Source of the DNA: Bacillota bacterium
GTDB taxonomy: Bacteria; Bacillota; Bacilli; Paenibacillales; Paenibacillaceae
Direction of reading: 5' to 3'
Assembly: GCA_023391635.1 (NCBI GenBank)
Contig: JAEWAQ010000047.1
Span: 1 to 61,511 of the forward strand
Length of the DNA stretch: 61,511 bases
The translations under genes were made by a program, and so were the position numbers. The notes under the pieces were generated by a model. It had not been told where the DNA came from and ran no database searches. It saw only the letters and a list, made by a program, of their open reading frames with translations. Shown piece after piece: positions 35,196 to 43,088 of the stretch; position 1 is the stretch's first letter, and each line of letters opens with the position of its first letter.

Positions 35196-36818
35196 TTACT
35201 TCTTCATGTTGTCGTTGTACAGCTTGGCGAACTTCTCGATTTGCAGGTTCTTCATTTCCTTGACGTATTGATCCCAGTCTTTATCCAGGTCTTTCTTGCC
35301 GGTCAGGAATCCGTCTGCCCACACTTCGAACGCATCCGCCAGCGGCGTCATCAGCGAACTTGCTTCTTCTGCCGTCAGGTCGTCGAACATCGGCCTTGGC
35401 GGGATCGCTTGGATCGCAGTATCCATCTTCGCTACTTCCGCATTGATTGCTTCGTAGTTCGCGTCGTACTTGGTCATTTCTCTGGCGTTGACCCACACAA
35501 GCTGCAGCGGATCGGCGCCTGTGCCATATTTCAGCTGCATTTCTTTATAGATGCCGTTCGGCGAATTCACGAGGTCATCCGCATACTTGATCTTGTCGCC
35601 ATCCATCGTATAGGATACGCCTTCTACGCCAAGCGCAGTCAGTTTAGCGCCATCTTCGGAGAAGAAGATTTCATCGATTGTCCGGACGATCCGTTCGAAG
35701 TCCGCGCGCTTGGCCGTCTTCGACGGGAACAGAATGCCGGAGCCGGTGCTGCTCTTCTGCTGGTGATGCGCGCCGGCCGGTCCTGCGAGCGGCGGATACA
35801 TTTGCAGCTTGAATCCTGGCTCGGTAGCGGATGCCGATACGCCTCCGATTTGGTCGTAGTATGCGTAAGTTGCAATCGACTTGCCCGTTGCCATCTTCTG
35901 CGCCCACTTGTCGCCGTCGATCGGCTCCGCCATTTCGGGATCAAGCAAGCCTTCCTTGTACAGCTTCGAGAAGAACTTCATATATTCCTTGTACTGGTCG
36001 CTGATGGCGCCAGCGAAATATTCCTTCTTGCTGTAATCCCAGCTCAACGTCTTCGATCCGTCTGCGCCATTCTTGCCGACGCTGACGCCGAACGACGGCA
36101 TCGACATCCGATACAGAACGCGAGGACCGGCCAGGATCGTCAACGGATAGGAATCCTTATGCTCTTCCTTGTACTTCTTCAGCACAGCATACAGATCGTC
36201 AAACGTCTTCGGAGCTTGCATGCTGTATTTCTGGAGCACGTCTTCACGCAGGATCAGGCCGCCATCGTAGAACGGCTTGTCGTACAGCGAAGGCAAGGAG
36301 TAGCGCTTGCCGTCCTTGAGGTTGAGTGCATCAATGGCTTCCTCAAGGCCGAATTCCTTCACTCTTGCATTGAAGTTAGGCGTCCAGTCCGCATGGTCGC
36401 TGATCGGCACGAGCGTGCCGTTCAAAGCCAGCGATGCGTTCTCGCCCACCGTCATCTGATTCAAGATGACGTCGGGTACGTTCGTCCCCGTGTTCAGAGC
36501 GAGCGATACCTTCGTCGCGTAATCGGCGATCGGAATCGGCTCGACCGTCAATTGTACGTTGTAACGCTTTTGGATCTCTTGGATCAACAGCCAATCATTC
36601 TTGAAAGGAAGCGTCGCGTTGTCCGGATAGAACATCGAGATCTTGAGCGGCTCCTCCTTGGCGGGAGGATTGCTGCTGGCATTACCTGCCGAGCCGCTGG
36701 GACTGTTGCTCGCGCTAGGCGATGCTACATTGTTGTTCTTGCCCGAACTGCAAGCCGCGAGCACGGACATCAACAGGACGAACACCAGCACGAGGGAAAC
36801 CGTTTTTTTGTTGAACAT
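35196..36818 (-). CDS. ABC transporter substrate-binding lipoprotein, probable muropeptide binder
   Basis: The 540-residue protein has a signal peptide with lipobox LAAC (Cys23), a Ser/Asn/Pro-rich linker to about residue 55 and an LplA-like solute-binding fold. GGGAGG precedes the ATG. It is the first gene of the operon that continues through two permeases to murQ, nagZ and a GNAT gene. From this context I infer that it binds a MurNAc-containing sugar or disaccharide; sequence alone would only say oligosaccharide. Confidence 0.88.
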   Translation of the reverse strand: MFNKKTVSLVLVFVLLMSVLAACSSGKNNNVASPSASNSPSGSAGNASSNPPAKEEPLKISMFYPDNATLPFKNDWLLIQEIQKRYNVQLTVEPIPIADYATKVSLALNTGTNVPDVILNQMTVGENASLALNGTLVPISDHADWTPNFNARVKEFGLEEAIDALNLKDGKRYSLPSLYDKPFYDGGLILREDVLQKYSMQAPKTFDDLYAVLKKYKEEHKDSYPLTILAGPRVLYRMSMPSFGVSVGKNGADGSKTLSWDYSKKEYFAGAISDQYKEYMKFFSKLYKEGLLDPEMAEPIDGDKWAQKMATGKSIATYAYYDQIGGVSASATEPGFKLQMYPPLAGPAGAHHQQKSSTGSGILFPSKTAKRADFERIVRTIDEIFFSEDGAKLTALGVEGVSYTMDGDKIKYADDLVNSPNGIYKEMQLKYGTGADPLQLVWVNAREMTKYDANYEAINAEVAKMDTAIQAIPPRPMFDDLTAEEASSLMTPLADAFEVWADGFLTGKKDLDKDWDQYVKEMKNLQIEKFAKLYNDNMKK

Positions 36819-36918
36819 ACTTTTGTGGACCTCCCTGAATCAATGAATGATGTGCAGCGAAGCGCATTTTGGACCGTTGATGACAGGCTGGTTGAATGCG
36901 CTTCCCTTCTCAATAAGC

Positions 36919-36947
36919 ATACTATCATTTATTATTTCAGATTTCAA
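36919..36947 (-). promoter_or_regulatory. Promoter of the transporter-murQ-nagZ operon
   Basis: On the minus strand TTGAAA and TAGTAT are separated by 17 bp, a good SigA promoter about 100 bp upstream of the lipoprotein start. Confidence 0.65.
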
Positions 36948-36957
36948 TGCTTTTTTT

Positions 36958-36970
36958 GAAATTTTATTTC
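36958..36970. promoter_or_regulatory. GAAAT-N3-ATTTC palindrome upstream of the -35 box
   Basis: A perfect 5-bp palindrome (arms GAAAT and ATTTC, 3-nt centre) lies 10 bp upstream of the -35 element, flanked by further GAAA/TTTC half-sites. It could be an operator for an RpiR/MurR-type or other regulator. No regulator gene is adjacent. Confidence 0.4.
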
Positions 36971-36997
36971 GGAATATTGTTTCAAAATCTGACAACT

Positions 36998-37040
36998 AAA
37001 AAAACGACATCCACCTTTACATGAATAGGATGTCGTTTTT
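36998..37040 (-). terminator. Terminator of the purine operon, after purD
   Basis: On the minus strand AAAAACGACATCC pairs perfectly with GGATGTCGTTTTT around a 17-nt loop, and the T-run continues. It lies about 240 bp past the purD stop, beyond a block of tandem repeats. Confidence 0.85.
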
Positions 37041-37075
37041 CACGGTTTGTTATGAGCGGTATGTCAGGCCTTTAC

Positions 37076-37260
37076 GCGGAGTTAGCCAGTTTTGTCGGTT
37101 GTTCACGCGGGTGTAGCCGATTAGCTCGGAGTTACCCGGCTGCGTCGGGTTATTCGCGCTGATGAGGCCGGTCTGCTCGGAGTTACCCCGCTGCGTCGGG
37201 TTTTTCGCGCTGACGAGGCCGGTCTGCTCGGAGTTACCCGGCTGCGTCGGGTTATTCCGC
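37076..37260. repeat. 51-bp tandem repeat, three good copies and one degenerate
   Basis: Units start at 37126, 37177 and 37228, each beginning TCGGAGTTACCC and carrying TGCGTCGGGT; the last is truncated. A diverged copy starts near 37076. The block lies between the purD stop and the operon terminator, so it is probably transcribed in the 3' untranslated region. It fills most of the 36819-37280 gap together with the terminator and promoter. Confidence 0.9.
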
Positions 37261-37280
37261 CCGGGTAATCTCCCCCCTCT

Positions 37281-38552
37281 TTAAACCAACGCCTTGGCGG
37301 CGATGTCCGTGCGGTTCATCTTGCCTTGGAATTGGATGCGATCAGCGGCAGCATAGGCGCGGTCACGAGCCTCGCCGATACTGCCTCCCCGTCCGACGAC
37401 GCTGAGTACGCGTCCGCCGTTCGTCACGATGCCTTGTCCGTCTGTCCCGACCGCCGTTCCGGCATGGAAGACGAGCGCGTCCGCTTCGGAGACGGCGTCA
37501 AGTCCGCCGATCGGCAGTCCTTTCGGGTACGAGCCAGGATAACCCTCGGAAGCGAGAATAACGCACACGGCCGATTCGCCACTCCATTGGATATCGATCT
37601 CGTCCAGCGTCCCATCCAGCGATGCTTGGACAATTTCCAGCAGATCCGTCTGCAGCCGCGGCAGCACAACTTGCGCCTCGGGGTCGCCGAATCGCGCATT
37701 GAACTCGATCGTCTTCGGCCCGTCCTTCGTGATCATGAGACCCGCGAACAGCACGCCGCGAAACGGACGGCCTTCATCCACCATCGCCTGCGCGGTCGGC
37801 TTGATGATCGTTTCAATCGCCGTATCGATGATCTCCTGCGGAATGTGCGGCAGCGGAGAATAGGTGCCCATGCCGCCGGTATTCGGCCCCTTGTCGCCGT
37901 CGTATGCCGGCTTGTGATCCTGTGCCGCCGGCATCGGCCGCACCGCCAGCCCATCCACAAACGAGAGAATGGACATTTCTTGGCCTTCGAGGAACTCCTC
38001 GATGACGACCTTGTCGCCAGCCGCGCCGAACGCCTTGTTCAGCATCGTCTCGCGCAGCGCATGATCCGCTTCCTCGCGCGTGAAGCAGACGGTGACACCC
38101 TTGCCTGCCGCCAGCCCGTCCGCCTTGATGACGACGGGCACCGATTGTGTATCCAGATACTTCTTCGCGCCGTCATAATCGGTGAACGTCTCGTATCGAG
38201 CGGTCGGAATATTGTATTTACGCAGCAGGTTTTTCATGAAAATTTTGCTGCCTTCGATCTCGGCGGCGTTCTTGCGCGGACCGTAGACGGGAATACCCGC
38301 CGCTTCGAATGCATCCACAGCTCCCGCCGCAAGCGGGTCGTCCGGACCGACGATGACCAGGTCCATCGCTTCATCTTGAGCGAATTTCACGAGCCGGTCG
38401 AATTCCATTTCGCCGATATCGACGGTCTGCGCGAGTGCTGCGATTCCGGCATTGCCGGGCGCGCACCAAATCTGACGGTTGCTGTCGCCCCGCTTCAAAG
38501 CCCATACGATCGTATGCTCGCGGCCTCCGCGGCCGATGACGAGTATGCGCAC
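37281..38552 (-). CDS. purD: Phosphoribosylamine-glycine ligase
   Basis: A 423-residue ATP-grasp enzyme of the usual length, with the N-terminal VIGRGGREH nucleotide loop and the central GLAAGKGV and EEFLEGQE motifs. It makes GAR, the second step of purine synthesis. The start is a GTG with GGAGGGG 8 nt upstream, 3 bp after the PurO-like gene. It is the last gene of the purine operon. Confidence 0.97.
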   Translation of the reverse strand: MRILVIGRGGREHTIVWALKRGDSNRQIWCAPGNAGIAALAQTVDIGEMEFDRLVKFAQDEAMDLVIVGPDDPLAAGAVDAFEAAGIPVYGPRKNAAEIEGSKIFMKNLLRKYNIPTARYETFTDYDGAKKYLDTQSVPVVIKADGLAAGKGVTVCFTREEADHALRETMLNKAFGAAGDKVVIEEFLEGQEMSILSFVDGLAVRPMPAAQDHKPAYDGDKGPNTGGMGTYSPLPHIPQEIIDTAIETIIKPTAQAMVDEGRPFRGVLFAGLMITKDGPKTIEFNARFGDPEAQVVLPRLQTDLLEIVQASLDGTLDEIDIQWSGESAVCVILASEGYPGSYPKGLPIGGLDAVSEADALVFHAGTAVGTDGQGIVTNGGRVLSVVGRGGSIGEARDRAYAAADRIQFQGKMNRTDIAAKALV

Positions 38553-38555
38553 GGA

Positions 38556-39302
38556 TCAGGCCCCTCCTTCGACGTCTTTGTTGATGACCGTAAGCGATGC
38601 CTCACCGTCCGAGATGCGGATCGACTTAACGAGCAAGGAAATCTTGTTGTCCTCGTTCAGCAAGCCCCAATAATAGCGGGCTGTCTCCTGTTCATCGTCG
38701 AACAACGGCGCGAGCTGCGGCTCGCCGACAAAAGAAGGCAGCGGGCTACCGTCGCCGACATACGTCGAGATGAAATGGCCGAATCCGGCAATCGCATGCT
38801 CGTAGTGGAAGTACTGGCGTTTGGTCTGCGTTTCGTCGTTCTCTGCGGATTTCAAAATGGATAGCTTGTACGCGTTCTGCCGATCTTTCAGATCCACGAT
38901 TCCCGAGATCCGTGGCGTAAAGTTCGGCGGGTCAGGCTCGTAAGTTCGCGTTGCCAAAGCCTGTTCAAAAGTGCCGTCCGAACGCAGCGCTTCCCAGATC
39001 GTATCGGTCTGGTCGCCGTTCGTGACGATATGCGCACCGCCCTCGTGCCGCAATGGATAATAAATGATGAGCGAAGGATCGGACAGCTTCGCCGGATCGC
39101 GCGCTTCCGTGCGCAGGAAGCCGTTCTCCTCCGGCACGAAGATGCGGTTGCGGCTGTTCTCGCTGCGCCCCATAATCCAGTACACTTGCATATATCGCGT
39201 GCCGTCCGGCGTTAATCCGATAATGATGCCGCGGCCGGGGTAGGCGTTTGCCTGCAATTGCCTTATGGTGCTGTCCGCGATCGCTTGCCAATTTGCCGCC
39301 AT
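38556..39302 (-). CDS. purO: Archaeal-type IMP cyclohydrolase (PurO-like)
   Basis: The 248-residue protein matches the PurO-type IMP cyclohydrolase family (PF07826), which has an NTN-hydrolase-like fold and is unrelated to the N-terminal domain of bacterial PurH. Recognisable stretches are NAYPGRGIIIG (18-28), RSENSRNR (46-53) and YEPDPPNFTPRI. It sits directly after a transformylase that lacks the cyclohydrolase domain and 3 bp before purD, so it very likely closes the ring of FAICAR to give IMP, the last step of the pathway. Confidence 0.85.
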   Translation of the reverse strand: MAANWQAIADSTIRQLQANAYPGRGIIIGLTPDGTRYMQVYWIMGRSENSRNRIFVPEENGFLRTEARDPAKLSDPSLIIYYPLRHEGGAHIVTNGDQTDTIWEALRSDGTFEQALATRTYEPDPPNFTPRISGIVDLKDRQNAYKLSILKSAENDETQTKRQYFHYEHAIAGFGHFISTYVGDGSPLPSFVGEPQLAPLFDDEQETARYYWGLLNEDNKISLLVKSIRISDGEASLTVINKDVEGGA

Positions 39303-39325
39303 GTTTCTCGTCGCCCTTCCTTCCG

Positions 39326-40507
39326 TTAATGGTGGAACAGGCGCACGCCCGAATACACCATCACCATTCCGTAGTCGTTCGCTGCCTGGACCACTTCTTC
39401 ATCCCGCATCGAGCTGCCGGCCTGAATGACGTACTTGACGCCGCTGCGGCTCGCCCGGTCGAGATTGTCGCGGAACGGCAGGAAAGCGTCGGAACCGTAC
39501 GAAACGCTTTGCAATCCTTTGAGCCACTCCCGCTTCTCCTCGCGCGTCAGACGAGCGGGGACTTCTGCGAAGCAGCTCTCCCATGCAGCCTGCTCGATAG
39601 GTGTGATTTCGTCTTCCAGCCACAGGTCGATGGCATTATTCTGTTCGGCGCGCGCCAACCCTTCGCGGAACTTCATGTTCAGCGCTGCCGGGTGCTGCCG
39701 CAAATACCAGCGGTCCGCCTTGTCGCCAGCTAGGCGTGTGCAATGAATGCGCGACTGCTGTCCTGCGCCGATGCCTATCGTTTGGCCGCCCAGCGCGTAG
39801 CAGATCGAGTTGGATTGCGTGTATTTCAACGTGATGAGCGCGACAAGGAGATCTCGCTTCGCGGACTCCGACAGTTCCTTGTTCTCTGTCACGATGCGGT
39901 CGAACACCGAGCCGTCCGGCACGGCATTGTTGCGTTCTTGTTGGAACTTCATGCCGAATAGCGTACGCGTCTCGATCGGGTCCGGAACGTAATCCGGGTC
40001 GATCTGCAAGATGAGGTATTTGCCGCCCTTCTTCTGTTTCAGGATGTCAAGCGCTTCCGGCGTGTAACCGGGAGCCACCACGAGATCGGACACTTCGCGC
40101 TTGAGCAGCTTCGCAGTAGAAGCATCCACGATATCGCTCAGCGCAGCCGCGTCCCCGAAGGAGGACATGCGATCGGCGCCGCGCGCGCGGGCGTATGCGA
40201 TCGCCAGGGGAGACAGCTCCGAGCCGTCTACGAAGTAGGCCTTCGCGAGCTCGGGCGACATCGGCACGGACACGGCCGCTCCTGCCGGGCTGACATGCTT
40301 GAACGATGCCGCGGCCGGCAACCCGGTCGCTTGACGCAGTTCGCGCACGAGCTGGAAAGCGTTCAACGCATCGAGCAAATTGATAAAACCGGGATCGCCG
40401 TTCACGACAGTCAGCGGAAGCGCCTTGCCATCCGCCGAAAATAGTTTGGCTTGCTGCTGGTGCGGGTTCATGCCATAACGCAGGACTATTTCTTTCACAT
40501 CGCTCAT
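39326..40507 (-). CDS. purH: Stand-alone AICAR transformylase (PurH C-terminal half only)
   Basis: The 393-residue protein begins almost at once with RYGMNPHQ (10-17), the motif that opens the transformylase domain in normal bifunctional PurH. The catalytic Lys70-His71 pair is present in SFKHVSPAG. The N-terminal MGS-like IMP cyclohydrolase domain of about 200 residues is absent, and only 46 bp separate it from purN, so it is not hidden in another frame. It formylates AICAR with 10-formyl-tetrahydrofolate. The missing activity is supplied by the PurO-like protein downstream. Confidence 0.93.
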   Translation of the reverse strand: MSDVKEIVLRYGMNPHQQQAKLFSADGKALPLTVVNGDPGFINLLDALNAFQLVRELRQATGLPAAASFKHVSPAGAAVSVPMSPELAKAYFVDGSELSPLAIAYARARGADRMSSFGDAAALSDIVDASTAKLLKREVSDLVVAPGYTPEALDILKQKKGGKYLILQIDPDYVPDPIETRTLFGMKFQQERNNAVPDGSVFDRIVTENKELSESAKRDLLVALITLKYTQSNSICYALGGQTIGIGAGQQSRIHCTRLAGDKADRWYLRQHPAALNMKFREGLARAEQNNAIDLWLEDEITPIEQAAWESCFAEVPARLTREEKREWLKGLQSVSYGSDAFLPFRDNLDRASRSGVKYVIQAGSSMRDEEVVQAANDYGMVMVYSGVRLFHH

Positions 40508-40553
40508 TTGCGTTTCCTCATCCTCTCTTGTATCGGGCTTCGATCTTTGACAG

Positions 40554-41156
40554 TTAGCTGCGAATGCTCACGATCCGCCCTTCCAACGTTACGCGCCCTT
40601 CCGCGATCAGACGGACTGTCTCGGGCAGCAGTAGATGTTCGACTGCATGCACGCGATCGGAGAGCGATTCTTCCGTATCGCCGGGCATCATCTCGACCGC
40701 ACGCTGCGCGATGATCGGCCCGGTATCCATGCCGCCATCGACGTAATGCACCGTGACGCCCGTAACTTTTACGCCGTAATCGAGCGCCTGCTTCACGCTA
40801 TTAATGCCCGGGAATGCCGGCAGCAGTGCCGGATGAATATTGATCATTCGACCGTAGAACGGCTCGACGAGCACCGGTGTAATCAGTCGCATGTAGCCTG
40901 CAAGGACGATCAGATCGATGCTTCGGCGCTGCAGTTCCGCGACGATTTCTGTCTCGTACGCTTCGCGCGACGGGTAATCTTTCGGACGGAACACATAAGT
41001 ATCGATGCCAAGCGTTCTTGCTCGCTCCAGCACATACGCCGATGGCTTGTCGCAGACGACCAATTCCATGCTGGCCGGGATGCCTTGCTCGCGGATAGCT
41101 TCCGCCAACGCTTGAAAATTACTCCCACTCCCCGAAGCAAATACCGCAATCCGCAT
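40554..41156 (-). CDS. purN: Phosphoribosylglycinamide formyltransferase
   Basis: A 200-residue GAR transformylase with FASGSGSNFQAL near the start, the catalytic NIHPALLPAFPG, and DGGMDTGPII. I chose the ATG at 41156 (MRIAVFASG), which gives the normal family length; the frame could extend 12 codons upstream. A 51/50-bp repeat block separates it from purM. Confidence 0.95.
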   Translation of the reverse strand: MRIAVFASGSGSNFQALAEAIREQGIPASMELVVCDKPSAYVLERARTLGIDTYVFRPKDYPSREAYETEIVAELQRRSIDLIVLAGYMRLITPVLVEPFYGRMINIHPALLPAFPGINSVKQALDYGVKVTGVTVHYVDGGMDTGPIIAQRAVEMMPGDTEESLSDRVHAVEHLLLPETVRLIAEGRVTLEGRIVSIRS

Positions 41157-41309
41157 CACCCGACAGCCCCCGTCCTTTTGCATTTTGTCCATTCACTTCA
41201 GCGACCGATCCGTCATTTCGTCATCTTCGTGCCTCTCTTCGAGGTCTCTTCGTGATGGAGGGCACCATTATCGGTGCCGATCTTGACTGCAAGCAGAGTA
41301 GCAACTTTG

Positions 41310-41490
41310 CGACGCTAATTTAACGCCCATATCTCGATTGCGAGCGAATCAGTGGCGCTGCGACGCTATTTCGGCGCCATTTCTCGAGTGCGAGCGAATC
41401 AGTGGCGCTGCGACGCTATTTCGATGACATTTCTCGAGTGCGAGCGAATTAATGGCGCTGCGACGCTATTTCGATGCCATTTCTCGATTG
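41310..41490. repeat. 50/51-bp tandem repeat inside the purine operon, between purM and purN
   Basis: Units begin CGACGCTA at 41310, 41361, 41411 and 41461 (periods 51, 50, 50; last partial). Each carries TTCTCGA and GCGAGCGAATCAGTGGCG. The block fills most of the 41157-41500 gap. The transcript for purN, purH, purO and purD must cross it. An open frame over the repeat has no ribosome binding site. Confidence 0.92.
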
Positions 41491-41500
41491 CGGCAGAACC

Positions 41501-42547
41501 TCAGGGCAACTCCACCCCGTCGAACGTGACGATCTTGCTGCCGGCGGTTACTTGCCCGATAACGTAGGCATCCTCGCCCTGCGTTCTGGCGATCTCCAGC
41601 GCTTGCTCCGCCTGATCGGCCGGCACGACCAGCACCATCCCTATGCCCATGTTGAACGTCGTGAACATGTCGCGATCGGAGATGCCGCCATCTCGCTGCA
41701 TCAGCCCGAAGATCGGCTGGATCGGCCAGGAACCGCGGCGAATATCCACGTTCACGCCGTCTGGCAGCACGCGCGGGATATTCTCGATGAACCCGCCGCC
41801 CGTAATATGCGCCATCCCTTTTACTTGAACGGATTCCAGCAGCTTCAACACTTGCTTCACGTAGATGCGCGTAGGTTCCAGCAGCGTCTCGCCGAGCGTA
41901 TGGCCTTCGAGCTCCGGAAGCTTGGCCGACAACGAGTAGCCCATCTGCTCGAGCAACAATCGGCGCACAAGCGAGAATCCGTTCGAATGAACGCCGCTCG
42001 AAGCCAACCCGATCACGACATCCCCAGGCTGAATCTCACTGCCGTTAATGATCTTAGGCTTATCGACGATCCCGACCGTGAATCCGGCAATATCGTATTC
42101 GCCATCTTGGTACATGCCCGGCATTTCCGCCGTCTCGCCGCCGATTAAAGCGCAGCCTGCCTGCGCGCAGCCTTCAGCTACGCCAGCCACGATCGCTTCG
42201 ATCTTCTCCGGCACAAGCTTGCCCGTCGCCAGGTAATCCAGGAAGAACAGCGGCTCCGCTCCCGTCACCACCACATCGTTCACGCACATGGCGACGGCGT
42301 CGATGCCGATCGTGTCGTGCTTATCCATTTGAAACGCGAGCTTCAGCTTCGTACCGACGCCGTCTGTCCCCGAGACGAGCACCGGCTCCTCGTACTTGTC
42401 CTTGTTCAATCCGAACAACCCGCCGAATCCGCCGAGCCCTGTCAGCACTTCCGGCCGGAACGTCCGTTTCACGTGCTTCTTCATCCGCTCGACCGCTTCA
42501 TTGCCCGCCGCAATGTCGACCCCAGCCTGCTTATACGCCTCGGACAC
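41501..42547 (-). CDS. purM: Phosphoribosylformylglycinamidine cyclo-ligase
   Basis: A 348-residue AIR synthetase with SGTDGVGTKLKLA, GCALIGGETAEMPGMY and a C-terminal GIGMVLVV. I chose the GTG at 42547 because AAAGGAGG lies 7 nt upstream; an ATG ten codons earlier would include that site in the coding region. It follows purF after a 541-bp gap filled by two repeat blocks and a hairpin. Confidence 0.95.
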   Translation of the reverse strand: MSEAYKQAGVDIAAGNEAVERMKKHVKRTFRPEVLTGLGGFGGLFGLNKDKYEEPVLVSGTDGVGTKLKLAFQMDKHDTIGIDAVAMCVNDVVVTGAEPLFFLDYLATGKLVPEKIEAIVAGVAEGCAQAGCALIGGETAEMPGMYQDGEYDIAGFTVGIVDKPKIINGSEIQPGDVVIGLASSGVHSNGFSLVRRLLLEQMGYSLSAKLPELEGHTLGETLLEPTRIYVKQVLKLLESVQVKGMAHITGGGFIENIPRVLPDGVNVDIRRGSWPIQPIFGLMQRDGGISDRDMFTTFNMGIGMVLVVPADQAEQALEIARTQGEDAYVIGQVTAGSKIVTFDGVELP

Positions 42548-42619
42548 GTCGTCGCCTCCTTTGATTACGCCAATCATGTTCTTTCACACGCCTAGCTTCC
42601 ACTTGCCCCTGCCCAACCG

Positions 42620-42732
42620 CCGCCTGCCAACATTAGAGCACCGGACTTCCTCTAAATCCCCGCCAGCCCTCCGACTGCCGACATTAGCGCACCTGACTTC
42701 CTTTAAATCCCCGCCAGCCCGCCGCCTGCCAA
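42620..42732. repeat. 51-bp tandem repeat between purF and purM
   Basis: Units start at 42620, 42671 and 42722 with cores CCGCCTGCC and ACATTAG and the tail AAATCCCCGCCAGCCC; the third is partial. Confidence 0.88.
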
Positions 42733-42743
42733 TTTTTTTGAAC

Positions 42744-42930
42744 TATAACGGACACAGGGGCACCTATATCGAGGAAACAGAGTCAAAACGCATTCTAACG
42801 GACACAGCAGCGCTTAATCGTAGATAATGTTACCGAAATCAGTTGCAAAGTACCAAATAAGATCCCATATGTCCGTTAGAGTTACGACATCGCCATTAAT
42901 AGCTAAATAAGATCCCGTGTGTCCGTTAGC
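42744..42930. repeat. Two 50-bp spaced repeat pairs in inverted orientation
   Basis: TAACGGACACAG occurs at 42746 and 42796. Its near complement appears as GTCCGTTAG after AAATAAGATCCC at 42855 and 42905. Each pair has a 50-bp period, and the two pairs face each other, so the transcript could fold into a long hairpin between purF and purM. Confidence 0.85.
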
Positions 42931-43044
42931 GCGTCACTTCTCACAACACATGCTATTCCCCCACGAAACTCCCGCCAACCGCACTCTCCCACCAACGCTC
43001 CCAAAGCTGTCATGCGGGTGTCCAGAGGGTGCAGCGCCTCGGAA

Positions 43045-43066
43045 TCCCCCTTCCGAGGAAGGGGGA
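43045..43066. repeat. Perfect 10-bp palindrome after purF
   Basis: TCCCCCTTCC and GGAAGGGGGA flank a 2-nt centre, about 23 bp past the purF stop. There is no T-run, so this is more likely an mRNA-stabilising or dispersed palindromic element than a terminator. Confidence 0.65.
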
Positions 43067-43088
43067 CTTAGGGGGATGGGAAAACCAA

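Noticed and set aside
35148..36959. 603-codon plus-strand frame opposite the binding-protein gene
   Set aside because: The opposite strand encodes a clear lipoprotein with lipobox, ribosome site and promoter; this frame has none of these.
37076..37260. CRISPR array
   Set aside because: Units are contiguous 51-bp repeats without unique spacers, and no cas genes are present; the same holds for the other repeat blocks.
41352..41567. 71-codon frame across the 50-bp repeats
   Set aside because: It exists because the repeat units happen to lack stops; there is no ribosome site and it runs into purM.
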